Positions 55,733 to 64,000 of a DNA stretch of 64,000 nt are shown here, one piece after another. How positions within the stretch are numbered: the stretch's first letter is position 1; each line of letters opens with the position of its first letter. The notes under the pieces are model-generated. The model made no database searches and was not told the DNA's origin. It was given only the letters and a program-made list of their open reading frames with translations. The position numbers and the translations under genes are program-made. This stretch comes from Psychrobacter faecalis. GTDB lineage: Bacteria; Pseudomonadota; Gammaproteobacteria; Pseudomonadales; Moraxellaceae. The stretch is taken from assembly GCF_016107575.1 (NCBI RefSeq), contig NZ_JABAST010000001.1, positions 124,001-188,000 of the forward strand, written 5' to 3'.

Positions 55733-57667
55733 ATGCCAAGTACGCAAACACAAGCCAAAACCCGCCCTATCAATCTTGCTTTAGTTGGCGCCCCTAATTG
55801 TGGTAAAACCGCTACTTTTAATGTGCTGACAGGCTCTAAAGCAAAGGTGGCCAATTATTCTGGCGTCACTGTCGATAAACGCAGTGCCACACTGCTGGGC
55901 ATGCTACGGTCAATATTATAGATTTGCCGGGTACTTATAGCCTAAAGACCACCAGCCTTGATGAAGAAGTTACGCGTCAAGTGCTCTTTGGCCAGATGGC
56001 GGGCGAGCCGATACCAGATGGGATAATTTTTGTGGCTGATGCGACCAACCTGCGGATGTCATTACGGATGTTGCTGGAACTCAAAAGCTTAAATTTGCCA
56101 ATCATAGTCGCGCTCAATCTGAGCGATGTAGCAGAAAGCCGAGGACTGATAGTTGACCAAGCCATACTATCAAAGGAGCTGGGCGTTGCTGTCGTCAAGA
56201 CGGTGGCAATCAAGCGTCAAGGCTGTGAGCAGTTGCTGGTTTTGGCAGATGAGTTTATTGAGCATATAAAGCATAAAGCTCAGCCCGTGCGTTTTTTCAA
56301 AGCTGATAGCAGTGGTAATCATATTGATAATGGCTTTAATAACATTAACCCTGATACGCAAGCGATGTATAAGAGTGCTGATGATATTTTGAGCCGAGCG
56401 GTGATAAGCGCACAACGTTTGCCAAAGTGGCATGAGCGCATAGATTATTTGGCATTGCATCCCGTCATTGGGGTCATTATTCTATTAACGATTCTTTTTG
56501 TTATCTTTCAAGCTGTCTACGCGTGGGCAGAGCCGCTGATGCAAGGCATTGAATGGCTGGTAGCAAGTCTTGGAGCGCTGTTAGTCGACTGGCTACCAGA
56601 TGGGATATTACAAAGCCTGCTCGTCAATGGCGTCGTTGCTGGCGTGGGTAGCGTCGTGGTGTTCTTACCACAAATCACCCTGCTATTTTTATTCTTATTA
56701 ATACTAGAGGACTCAGGTTATTTACCGCGCGCCGCTTTTTTACTGGACAACTTATTGTCTAAAGTAGGCTTATCTGGCCGCTCATTTATCCCTTTGTTGT
56801 CAGGTTTCGCTTGTACGGTGCCAGCGGTTATGTCGACCCGTACTATACCCAATCATAAAGAACGTTTTGTGGCGATTGCGGTATTGCCCATGCTGACGTG
56901 TTCGGCGCGTTTGCCGATTTATGCGCTGATTATTGCAGCGGTGATTCCCAATCAAACCGTCCTAGGTGTTTTCAACTTACAAGGTATGACCTTATTTGTA
57001 TTGTATATCGCCGGTATTTTTTCAGCGGCGTTTATATCGTGGCTATTCAAACGCTTTCATAGCTCGACGACAAAAGCGGCAGCCTTTCCCTTATTGATAG
57101 AGCTCCCTACTTATCGCCTGCCAAATATCAAACATATTGCCAGTGAGCTTTGGGATAAGGTAAGTGCTTTTTTAATGCGAGCCGGTACAGTCATTTTTGC
57201 GCTGACGGTAATATTGTGGGTATTGGTGACTTTTCCCGCAGCCCCGATTGGCGCGACGAACCCAGCGATTGATTATAGTTTTGCGGGCATGCTTGGGCAT
57301 ATGATTGAGCCAATTTTTGCGCCCATTGGTTTTACTTGGCAGATGTGTATTGCTTTAATCCCAGGGCTTGCCGCACGAGGTCGTCATTGCCGCGCTTGGC
57401 ACGGTATATGCGGTCGGTAGCATCGGCGATGAAGCGGTCAATCAGACGCTTATTCCTATTATTCATACGCAGTGGGGATTGGCTACTGCGTTTTCATTTT
57501 TGGCATTTTATGTTTACGCGCCGATGTGCTTGGCCACGCTAGCCGTTATTCGCCGCGAAACCAATTCTTTGAAACAAACCATCGCCATCGCCAGCTATTT
57601 ATTTATATTGGCTTATTTAATGGCGTGGCTAACCTATCGGGTGACAGGACAAATTTTCGGATTTTAG
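55733..57667 (+). pseudogene. feoB: Ferrous iron transporter FeoB, disrupted by two frameshifts
   Basis: FeoB imports Fe2+ across the inner membrane with a cytosolic G domain. The G1 motif VGAPNCGKTATFNVLTG is in frame from 55733. At about 55898 the frame slips: the intact continuation, HATVNIIDLPGTYSL, is read one base off, so the natural frame ends at a TAG at 55919. The second frame (to 57420) holds most G-domain motifs and helices (YLPRAAFLLDNLLSKVGLSG, LLSGFACTVPAVMSTRT). At about 57380 it slips again, in GLAAREVVIAALG; the last frame, 57368-57667, contains the final helices. Both ends are in one frame, the middle in another. Recent decay or sequencing errors at GGG and GAGA tracts are both possible. 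Confidence 0.88.
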
Positions 57668-57674
57668 AGAGCTA

Positions 57675-57803
57675 ATGATGAGTACATGGGTCGAGTATTT
57701 ATTGGTGTTTATGATGGTGGTTTTATCTATTTATTACGTATGGACCAAGGTGATATTTAAAAAGTCGAAGGATTGCAATGGCTGCGGCAAATGTTTTAAA
57801 TAG
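57675..57803 (+). CDS. FeoB-associated Cys-rich membrane protein (42 residues)
   Basis: A short frame 7 bases after feoB: one membrane helix (about 6-26, VEYLLVFMMVVLSIYYVW) then basic KKSK and a Cys-rich end DCNGCGKCFK. This fits the small FeoB-associated Cys-rich membrane protein family, thought to act with FeoB. There are two adjacent ATGs (57675, 57678) with AGAGAG upstream. It belongs to the feo operon and is intact although feoB is not. Confidence 0.85.
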   Translation: MMSTWVEYLLVFMMVVLSIYYVWTKVIFKKSKDCNGCGKCFK

Positions 57804-57833
57804 CCAAAAAACTTATAGTCAGAATTTTTGGCT
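57802..57833. terminator. Weak terminator-like hairpin between feo and ogt
   Basis: AGCCAAAAA (57802-57810) pairs with TTTTTGGCT (57825-57833). It includes the stop codon region of the small Feo gene and lacks a following T-run, so it is only a possible bidirectional end. Confidence 0.35.
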
Positions 57834-57848
57834 TAGTAAAGAAAAACC

Positions 57849-58421
57849 TTAGCGTTTAACCTCAACCCCTTCGAGCGTCAGCAAGTATGTTTTTTTATCC
57901 AAGCCGCCGGTATAACCACCCAATTTACCATCGCTCGCAATAACGCGGTGACAAGGAATGATGATACTAAAGGGGTTTTTGCCATTGGCATTGGCGACGG
58001 CGCGAAAGCCTTTGGGATTACCGACTCGCTGCGCCAGTGTGGCATAACTAATCGTTTCACCATGCGGTATCTGTTGCAGCTGTTGCCAGACGCATTGCTG
58101 AAAATCAGTGCCTAAGCTTATGTCTAATGGCAAGTCGAATGCTTGACGCTTACCTTTAAAATACGCTGCTAATTGCTCAAGCGCTTCTAGAAGTAACGCC
58201 TCAGCAGGCTCGCTTTTGCTCAGGTTATTTTGAGCGATAAAGGTGAAATCCTCATCGACAAGCCCATAATGCTTTTTAAGCTTGGGAATAGATTTTGAGC
58301 TGTGCCAAGAATCACCCACCTGCAGCCAATTGACTTCGACCAGCTTAGGGCTGCTATGCTCATGCGTACTGGCAATCAACGCCAACTGGTGCGACTCAAC
58401 CGCTGCGATGGTGACTATCAT
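57849..58421 (-). CDS. ogt: Methylated-DNA--protein-cysteine methyltransferase
   Basis: 190 residues; transfers the methyl group from O6-methylguanine to its own Cys in one suicide reaction. The N-terminal half is the RNase-H-like Ogt domain; the C-terminus has FQQCVWQQLQQIPHGETISY, RAVANANGKNPFSIIIPCHRV with the acceptor Cys in PCHRV and GGYTGGLDKK. It is not fused to Ada. It is 62 bases from ftsY on the same strand. Confidence 0.96.
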   Translation of the reverse strand: MIVTIAAVESHQLALIASTHEHSSPKLVEVNWLQVGDSWHSSKSIPKLKKHYGLVDEDFTFIAQNNLSKSEPAEALLLEALEQLAAYFKGKRQAFDLPLDISLGTDFQQCVWQQLQQIPHGETISYATLAQRVGNPKGFRAVANANGKNPFSIIIPCHRVIASDGKLGGYTGGLDKKTYLLTLEGVEVKR

Positions 58422-58483
58422 TATTCCTTCCTCTAAACACTCATAATTTTGACACTTACTTATTGTAAAAAACCTATAGAGCG

Positions 58484-59863
58484 CTACTCTTTATCGTCAG
58501 TCTCAAATAAAGCGGCGACAAACTGTTTTGGACTAAAGGCGCGCAAATCATCAATCGACTCACCGACCCCAATATAACGAATCGGCACATCCGTGGTTTC
58601 AGCGATATTGAACACCACACCACCTTTCGCCGTACCGTCTAGTTTGGTAATGGTAATACCGGTTAATGGCACGACTTCATTAAATAACTCGACCTGATTG
58701 ATGGCGTTTTGACCCGTGCCAGCGTCGAGGACAATCATGCCTTCATGCGGCGCGCTTGGATCAGCTTTACGCATCACGCGCACGACTTTTTCAAGCTCGG
58801 CCATCAAGTGGGTTTTATTTTGCAAGCGCCCTGCCGTATCAGCGATTAACACGTCGATATTTTTTGCTTTGGCAGATTGCATCGCATCAAAGATAACAGA
58901 GGCGCTATCAGAACCATGACCTTGAGCAACGACAGGAATGTGATTGCGCTCACCCCAAATTTGTAGCTGTTCAGTCGCCGCGGCACGGAACGTATCACCA
59001 GCCGCTAACATGACGGATTTTCCTTCACCTTGCAGGCGCTTAGCAAGTTTACCAATAGTCGTCGTTTTACCAACACCATTGACCCCCACTACCAAGATAA
59101 CAAAGGGCTTTTTACTGGTATCGATGACTAATGGCGCAACTTTTGGCGTTAAGATATCGACCAGCTCAGTTTGCAGTGCTTTATATAATGAATGGGCATA
59201 AATCAAATCGCCACGGGCAGTTTGTTCAGTCAGGCTCTTAATAATACGATTGGTTGCATTGACACCGATATCAGCCACCAACAGCTGGTCTTCCACTTCT
59301 TCTAAGAGCTCATCGTCAATCTCTTTACCACCGATAAGGATACTAACCATCCCTTCGGCAAGATTTTTACGTGACTTACTCAGCCCCGTCTTCATGCGAT
59401 TAAACCAGCTGCCTTTTTTCTTATTTTCCTCAGTCTGTTCTGACTGTTGCGACTCTTCTGGCGCTGTTGTCGGCTGCTGTAACTCAGTTTTTGCTTTATC
59501 AATAGCGCTGCTATCATTATTTTTAGAGGTGACGCTCGCACTATCGCCCAGATGATCTTGCAGAGGCATCGTAGGAATTGAAGTTGTAGACTGCGACGCA
59601 GCAGTATTTGTAGCACTTTTTGCCGTTGTTTCTACAGTACCCTCTATAATATTTGCAGCAGGGCTTTGTTTTTCTGTCTCAATAATCGGCGTCGCTAGTG
59701 GTAGGTCTGCCGCTATATCAGTAAGTGAAGTATCTTCAGACTCATCGATGATAGGCACCGATTGCGCTGGCAGACTGGGTAAGGTAATATCATCGTCATC
59801 CAAATCATCAAGACCGCCGTCGAGGTTGATGACCACACGATTGCTATTATTGGGATTATTCAT
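58484..59863 (-). CDS. ftsY: Signal recognition particle receptor FtsY
   Basis: 459 residues. Receives SRP-ribosome complexes at the membrane. A long acidic Ser/Thr/Glu-rich A domain (about 1-150) precedes the N and G domains: GLSKSRKNLAEGM, GVNGVGKTTTIGKLAKRL (G1), AAGDTFRAAATEQL, IADTAGRLQNK (G3), ITKLDGTAKGGV and the C-terminal IGVGESIDDLRAF. It works with the 4.5S RNA gene at 5.6 kb. It is probably transcribed together with ogt. Confidence 0.98.
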   Translation of the reverse strand: MNNPNNSNRVVINLDGGLDDLDDDDITLPSLPAQSVPIIDESEDTSLTDIAADLPLATPIIETEKQSPAANIIEGTVETTAKSATNTAASQSTTSIPTMPLQDHLGDSASVTSKNNDSSAIDKAKTELQQPTTAPEESQQSEQTEENKKKGSWFNRMKTGLSKSRKNLAEGMVSILIGGKEIDDELLEEVEDQLLVADIGVNATNRIIKSLTEQTARGDLIYAHSLYKALQTELVDILTPKVAPLVIDTSKKPFVILVVGVNGVGKTTTIGKLAKRLQGEGKSVMLAAGDTFRAAATEQLQIWGERNHIPVVAQGHGSDSASVIFDAMQSAKAKNIDVLIADTAGRLQNKTHLMAELEKVVRVMRKADPSAPHEGMIVLDAGTGQNAINQVELFNEVVPLTGITITKLDGTAKGGVVFNIAETTDVPIRYIGVGESIDDLRAFSPKQFVAALFETDDKE

Positions 59864-60224
59864 AAGCTTGCCCTAAAAGTTATCATTATCAGTAGTTTTT
59901 AAAATGATGTGCCGCCCGCCTTTAGTGTTTAACGGACGATTATTTTTAGCCTATTTTAGCATAATTCAAGCGACGCTTAGCCTTTAGCATCGCAGAGCAT
60001 GGTTAAATTATAAAAACTCATAAATTCATAGTAAAAACGTTTAGTAATTAAGAATAACCTTCCTAATGAGAGGTTTATAAATCCTATAACTAGCTAAGCA
60101 AGTTTCGCTTAAGGTTTGGACACAAAAATCTGACCCTTGATAGGGCAAACTTCGCCTACCCTTAGCATGATTATACCACCCTATTTCATTTGCTTTTTTT
60201 GTCCACTTATATTGGAAATGACCT
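59864..60224. other. 361-base divergent region between ftsY and the small lipoprotein
   Basis: No gene or strong repeat recognised. Confidence 0.55.
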
Positions 60225-60377
60225 ATGTTATCACTATCGAACGATTATAAAACAATGACCCAAATGGGCGCCGCCTTGCTTGTTGCTACTATCGCGTTGT
60301 CTTCAACTGGCTGTAGCACTACACAAGAATTCAAACCGACTGCTACCGTCATGGTGGGAGCACACAAGTCTTTATAA
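60225..60377 (+). CDS. Small lipoprotein (50 residues), unknown
   Basis: Frame from ATG 60225 to TAA 60377. A signal (GAALLVATIALSSTGC) with lipobox STGC at Cys30 gives a mature peptide of only 21 residues: CSTTQEFKPTATVMVGAHKS plus Leu. No family identified. GGAAATGACCT upstream is a weak ribosome site. It precedes two M16 peptidase genes by about 110 bases. It is below the usual length cut-off, so may be missed in automatic annotation. Confidence 0.65.
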   Translation: MLSLSNDYKTMTQMGAALLVATIALSSTGCSTTQEFKPTATVMVGAHKSL

Positions 60378-60487
60378 TAGCGTTATGTTTGCATAAATAG
60401 GCATATTCATCTAAGCATAAACATGCACCATTCTCATTTTATCACTCAGTCACTTATCAGCTACCTTTTATATAAGTAGAACCTATC

Positions 60488-62059
60488 ATGCCCTCATCTT
60501 TACCTACTATCTCTTTACGCTTTGCCTGCGCTTTAGCGATGGCGACCACCCTTGCGGCTTGCCAAACCAGCGCAATTTCTTCGACAAATGAAGTTGCTAC
60601 GACTAAAAATGCCGCAACAACACAGGTAGTGAATAAAAATCAAACGCTAGAAAATACCGAACAATCTTCAGCATTGACCATGGATATGTCTGGTCGCCAT
60701 GAATACCAGCTTGAAAATGGCTTAAAGATAGTGGTCAAAGAAGACCACCGCGCGCCTGTGGTCATGACCCAAATTTGGTATCGCGTCGGCTCAGCAGATG
60801 AACCTCTCGATAAAGGCGGCATATCACATGTGCTTGAGCATATGATGTTCAAAGGTACCGCTGATGTATCAAGCGACGATTATGAGCGTTTGATTGCCAA
60901 ATTTGGCGGCGTCAATAATGCCTTTACCAGTTACGATTTTACCGGTTATTACGAGCTATTCCCTGCCAATCGCTTGCCGTTAGCCTTAGAGCTAGAAGCA
61001 GATCGCATGACCAATTTGGTCTTTGATGATAAAGCGTTTGCCAAAGAGCATCAAGTGGTCATGGAAGAGCGTCGGCAGCGTACGGATGACAATCCGATTG
61101 CCAAAGCTTATGAGTCATTTCGCTTGCTGGCAATGCCAAACAGTCCAAAAGGCGAATCGGTCATTGGCCCTATGAATGAGCTAGCATCAATCACCCTTAG
61201 CGATTTAAAAGACTGGTACAAAACATGGTACGCACCTAATAATGCGACGTTGGTTATCGTCGGCGATGTCGAACCAACCGACGTATTAGCGCAGGTCAAA
61301 CGCTATTTTGGTGAGCTAAAACCGACCGCGCTACCTAAGCGTCCTGTGGTCACACAAAAGGGTTTTCGCGGTTATCAGCAGGTAGAGTCTGAGCAAGCGG
61401 TACAAGTGCCGGTTTTATTGATGGGTTATAACGTACCCAGTCTGGTAACAGCGGGCGCTAACAATGAGAAGCAAGCGTATGCGCTGTCGCTTGCGCAAGA
61501 TGTATTAGATGGTGGTTTATCAGCACGCCTTGAGAGCAGGCTGGTACGCGAGCAAGGACTGCTGACCACAGTTGGTACGTCTTACGATTTGCTCGATCGC
61601 GGCGATGGGCTGTTTTTGATACAAGCAACCCCGCGCGAAGGCGTCAGTTTAGCGCAGGCACAACAAGCCATTATCAATGAGATTAATAAGCTATCAACCG
61701 ACCCAATTTCTGCCGATGAAATCGAGCGCGCCAAAACCAATACTGTCACCGGCTTGATATACGCACAGGATAGCATGGAAGGTCAGGCGCGTATGATTGG
61801 CTCGCTGCAATCTATCGGACTTGATGACAGGCTACTGGCCAAATTGCCAACCAAGCTTGATAGCGTAACCATTGCGGATATCCAAGCGGCAAGTAAAAAG
61901 TATTTGGTCAAAGATAATTTAACGGTCATGCATATCATTCCGCCTAAAGAGACTGCTGCTAAAGATAACTTTAGCCAAAATAAGATGAGCAAAGATACCG
62001 TTAGTAAAAATGATGCTACTGATACCGCTACTAAAGAAACGGCTAGCAAAGCTAAATAA
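60488..62059 (+). CDS. M16 (pitrilysin/insulinase family) zinc peptidase, lipoprotein
   Basis: 523 residues. Lipobox LAAC (Cys25). Zinc/catalytic HVLEH at 114-118 and the downstream Glu in VMEERRQR (about 193-194) give the inverted HxxEH-x75-E motif, so this chain is catalytically competent. C-terminal M16 domain with ARLESRLVREQGL and LLDRGDGLFLIQ; the last ~30 residues are a Lys/Ser/Thr-rich tail. It works outside the cytoplasm. Its partner follows 51 bases later. Confidence 0.94.
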   Translation: MPSSLPTISLRFACALAMATTLAACQTSAISSTNEVATTKNAATTQVVNKNQTLENTEQSSALTMDMSGRHEYQLENGLKIVVKEDHRAPVVMTQIWYRVGSADEPLDKGGISHVLEHMMFKGTADVSSDDYERLIAKFGGVNNAFTSYDFTGYYELFPANRLPLALELEADRMTNLVFDDKAFAKEHQVVMEERRQRTDDNPIAKAYESFRLLAMPNSPKGESVIGPMNELASITLSDLKDWYKTWYAPNNATLVIVGDVEPTDVLAQVKRYFGELKPTALPKRPVVTQKGFRGYQQVESEQAVQVPVLLMGYNVPSLVTAGANNEKQAYALSLAQDVLDGGLSARLESRLVREQGLLTTVGTSYDLLDRGDGLFLIQATPREGVSLAQAQQAIINEINKLSTDPISADEIERAKTNTVTGLIYAQDSMEGQARMIGSLQSIGLDDRLLAKLPTKLDSVTIADIQAASKKYLVKDNLTVMHIIPPKETAAKDNFSQNKMSKDTVSKNDATDTATKETASKAK

Positions 62060-62110
62060 CATCAATGTGCTACCCAATTAACTTGGCAAAAACTCAATAC
62101 TGATGACCTT

Positions 62111-63664
62111 ATGAATAAGAAGAAAGACATGACGCAAATACATTTTTTCAAAAAAAATAATTTATCATCATATTTTAAGCAGCTGCCTTATGTAAGTGCT
62201 TGCGCCTTCTTTGGCATAATGAGCTTGACCACTGTAGCGCAGGCAGATATGGCAGGTGGCGAAGATGCTCGTACGCCAGCTGCTGCAGTCGATACCAGTG
62301 CGCCAATTGCCGCTCTGTCTAAGCTGAGTAGTCTTGAAAATGCCAAACCTTTAGAAGTCACGGTTCCAGACATACAGACCTTCAAGACCAAAGCCGGTAT
62401 TCCTGTGCTTTTCGTGCCGACCACCACCTTACCCATTGTCGATATTGATTTGCGCTTTAATGCCGGTAGCGCGCGTGATGGCAGTATCAGTGAATCAGGC
62501 TTTGGTATCGCCAATATGACCGCGACGATGCTTGAACAAGGCTCCAAACGCTTAGATGAAAACGCGTTCACGCGGGCGGTCGAAACCTTGGGTATCAGCT
62601 TAGGTAGTAGCGCCTATAAAGACATGTTTATTGTCTCGTTGCGCAGCTTATCTGATGACAAGCATTTGCTGCCTGCGGTTGATTTAATGACGCAAATGCT
62701 TACTGAACCGAGCTTTGATGAGCAAATCTTAGCCCGTAATAAAGCACGCTTATTGGTCGGTTTACAACAGCAAAAGCAAGACCCTGGCAGTCTTGCCAGT
62801 ATCGCCTTTAGTAAGGCATTGTATGACGACCACCCTTATGCGCATCCATCGGTTGGCACGCTTGAAAGCGTTCCTAATATTGATAGAAAACAGCTAATTG
62901 ATTTTAAAAATCGCTATCTAGTCGCTGCCAATGCGTCGCTTGCCATGACGGGTAATTTGACTTTGGCACAAGCGAAAAATTTGGCGGAAGAAATAACGGC
63001 AGACTTGCCAGCGGGTCAAGCGGCGGCGGCCCTGCCCGAACCAAAGCCACTAACCCAGCCTCAACATATTCATATTCCGTTTCCTAGCACCCAAACTACG
63101 GTATTGATGGGACAACTGGGCGAAAAGCGTGCCACCGACCCGCAAGCGCAGCAAAAGCAAACCAACTTTGCCGTCGGTAATGAAGTGCTAGCAGGGGGCG
63201 ATTTTAACGCGCGTCTGATGACCGAAGTCAGGCAAAACCTCGGCTATACTTATGGCATATCAGGTTCTATGAACCCGATGTTGGCGCGCGGTCCTTATCA
63301 AATTGGATTTTCAACCCGTAATGACAAAGCACGCGCAGCAATTGATGCTAGCTTAGCCGTGATTAATGAGACATTAGATAAAGGTATTACCAGCGATGAG
63401 ATGAAATTGACCACGGATAATTTAAAAAACAGCTTTCCGATGGGATTTGCCAGTAATGCTGGAATCAACAGCTTAATTGGTATGATGAATTTTTATCAGC
63501 TACCTAACAGCTACCTGACCAATTATGTCAATCGCATCGAACAGGTTAAACTCTCAGAAGTCAACCAAACCCTGCGCGACACTCTAAAGCCTGATAACTT
63601 TTTGATTGTGACTGTTGGTGAGGTCAATCCATGGGATGAGAAGAAAGCTAAGAAAGAGTCGTAG
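62111..63664 (+). CDS. M16-family protein lacking the zinc motif (non-catalytic subunit)
   Basis: 517 residues. A signal-like stretch (about 25-46, ending VAQA) is followed by two M16 domains. Where HxxEH is expected there is FGIANMTATMLEQGSKRL, so zinc ligands are missing. The C-terminal half keeps FNARLMTEVRQNLGYTYGISG, the Arg/Tyr pair that binds substrate in the active partner. This matches two-gene M16B systems in which one chain has the zinc site and the other the R/Y site. The two are inferred to form a heterodimer in the periplasm. Confidence 0.92.
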   Translation: MNKKKDMTQIHFFKKNNLSSYFKQLPYVSACAFFGIMSLTTVAQADMAGGEDARTPAAAVDTSAPIAALSKLSSLENAKPLEVTVPDIQTFKTKAGIPVLFVPTTTLPIVDIDLRFNAGSARDGSISESGFGIANMTATMLEQGSKRLDENAFTRAVETLGISLGSSAYKDMFIVSLRSLSDDKHLLPAVDLMTQMLTEPSFDEQILARNKARLLVGLQQQKQDPGSLASIAFSKALYDDHPYAHPSVGTLESVPNIDRKQLIDFKNRYLVAANASLAMTGNLTLAQAKNLAEEITADLPAGQAAAALPEPKPLTQPQHIHIPFPSTQTTVLMGQLGEKRATDPQAQQKQTNFAVGNEVLAGGDFNARLMTEVRQNLGYTYGISGSMNPMLARGPYQIGFSTRNDKARAAIDASLAVINETLDKGITSDEMKLTTDNLKNSFPMGFASNAGINSLIGMMNFYQLPNSYLTNYVNRIEQVKLSEVNQTLRDTLKPDNFLIVTVGEVNPWDEKKAKKES

Positions 63665-63707
63665 AATCCATCGCTTATTTTTACAGACGCTTAAAAAATA
63701 GCTCAAT

Positions 63708-63746
63708 AAAAAAGCTCAATCAGTAATCACTGGCTGAGCTTTTTTA
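63708..63746. terminator. Bidirectional terminator
   Basis: AGCTCA (63713-63718) with TGAGCT (63735-63740), A/T extension, and inner CAGT/ACTG around AATC. It lies between convergent genes. Confidence 0.88.
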
Positions 63747-63762
63747 ATTGAAGAGACTGCTT

Positions 63763-64000
63763 TTAATAGCGGCAAGCGGAGCTGCTACTGGCATGATTAA
63801 AGCCCCATTTGCGATAACCATCGGTATCAAGATGAATAGCACCAGTAGAATAGAGCCCTAAACCAAAGTTATGCGACTGCCCTTGATATTGCCAAAACTC
63901 GCAGAGACTATCTTGCATGCGACTGAGCTGCCATAAATTGCCTTCATATTCAGGCACCCAGATATCCATCGCGCCTGCGGTCATGTGCTTACTCGCACTC
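63763..64000 (-). CDS. M15-type peptidase (YcbK/DUF882-like), C-terminal part
   Basis: The last ~78 residues; the N-terminus lies beyond the right edge. SASKHMTAGAMDIWVP holds a zinc His and Asp, and GAIHLDTDGYRKWGFNH the second His-x-Asp motif, as in M15A/DUF882 D,D-carboxypeptidase- or endopeptidase-like proteins acting on peptidoglycan. One position of the HMxGxAxD consensus is changed (Gly to Ala, with Gly one further on), so activity is likely but not sure. LGLYSTGAIHLD is typical of the family. Confidence 0.85.
   Translation of the reverse strand, partial: SASKHMTAGAMDIWVPEYEGNLWQLSRMQDSLCEFWQYQGQSHNFGLGLYSTGAIHLDTDGYRKWGFNHASSSSACRY

Noticed and set aside
62188-62571. 127-residue minus-strand frame
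   Set aside because: Antisense inside the second M16 gene, which is better supported.

Overview
The window looks like part of a chromosome of a Moraxellaceae gammaproteobacterium, most likely Psychrobacter. This is inferred from protein character and neighbourhoods such as dnaB-alr, trpGDC and a Gcr-type 'site-specific recombinase', together with moderate GC and AT-rich intergenic DNA. No database search was possible. There are no rRNA or tRNA genes, insertion sequences, prophage or CRISPR arrays. Most of it is housekeeping chromosome.

Layout. 1-5.8 kb, minus strand: serC (cut by the edge), a divergent HolD/psi-like protein, a LemA + M48 metalloprotease pair, and the 4.5S SRP RNA gene with its own promoter. 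6.0-9.3 kb: a SIMPL-domain periplasmic protein, a DUF4124 protein and glnA. 10-14.4 kb: trpG-trpD-trpC (no trpE), an Smr-domain protein and an AlkA-like glycosylase. 14.5-18.7 kb: an MscS channel and a BtuB-like TonB receptor. 18.8-24.2 kb: a SAH riboswitch, ahcY-metF, rsmE and a PAS-GGDEF-EAL protein. 24.6-31.3 kb: two related acyl-CoA dehydrogenases and the Gcr-family membrane protein. 31.4-36.3 kb, minus strand: apaH, ksgA, an AT-rich stretch with two unknown genes and structured DNA, then pdxA. 36.7-43.3 kb: dnaB, alr, argF, rpiA (minus) and ilvA. 43.4-48.9 kb: paiB, hslR, a tyrosine phosphatase, murB, a DUF218 protein, ccoS, and a TauE/SafE-type protein with a His/Met-rich tail. 49-54 kb: rhlB-like helicase, csp, aroQ, an ABC1/UbiB kinase and a K+ channel with a zinc ribbon. 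54.3-57.8 kb: yebC, then a Fur-boxed feo operon whose feoB reading frame is broken twice. 57.8-64 kb: ogt, ftsY, a mini-lipoprotein, two M16 peptidase-like proteins and a partial M15 peptidase.

How the genes connect. ahcY and metF sit together behind a SAH-sensing leader, which ties S-adenosylhomocysteine removal to methyl-group supply. ffs and ftsY are both parts of the SRP targeting pathway. ccoS and the His/Met-rich protein suggest cbb3 oxidase and copper handling. The feo cluster is ferrous iron uptake under iron control.

The most notable items are: the SAH riboswitch, whose pseudoknot stem differs from the canonical sequence but keeps its pairing; the psi-like protein; the AT-rich insertion between pdxA and ksgA with its inverted repeats; the His/Met-rich tail; the broken feoB followed by an intact 42-residue Cys-rich membrane protein; and the polytopic protein carried in databases as a recombinase.
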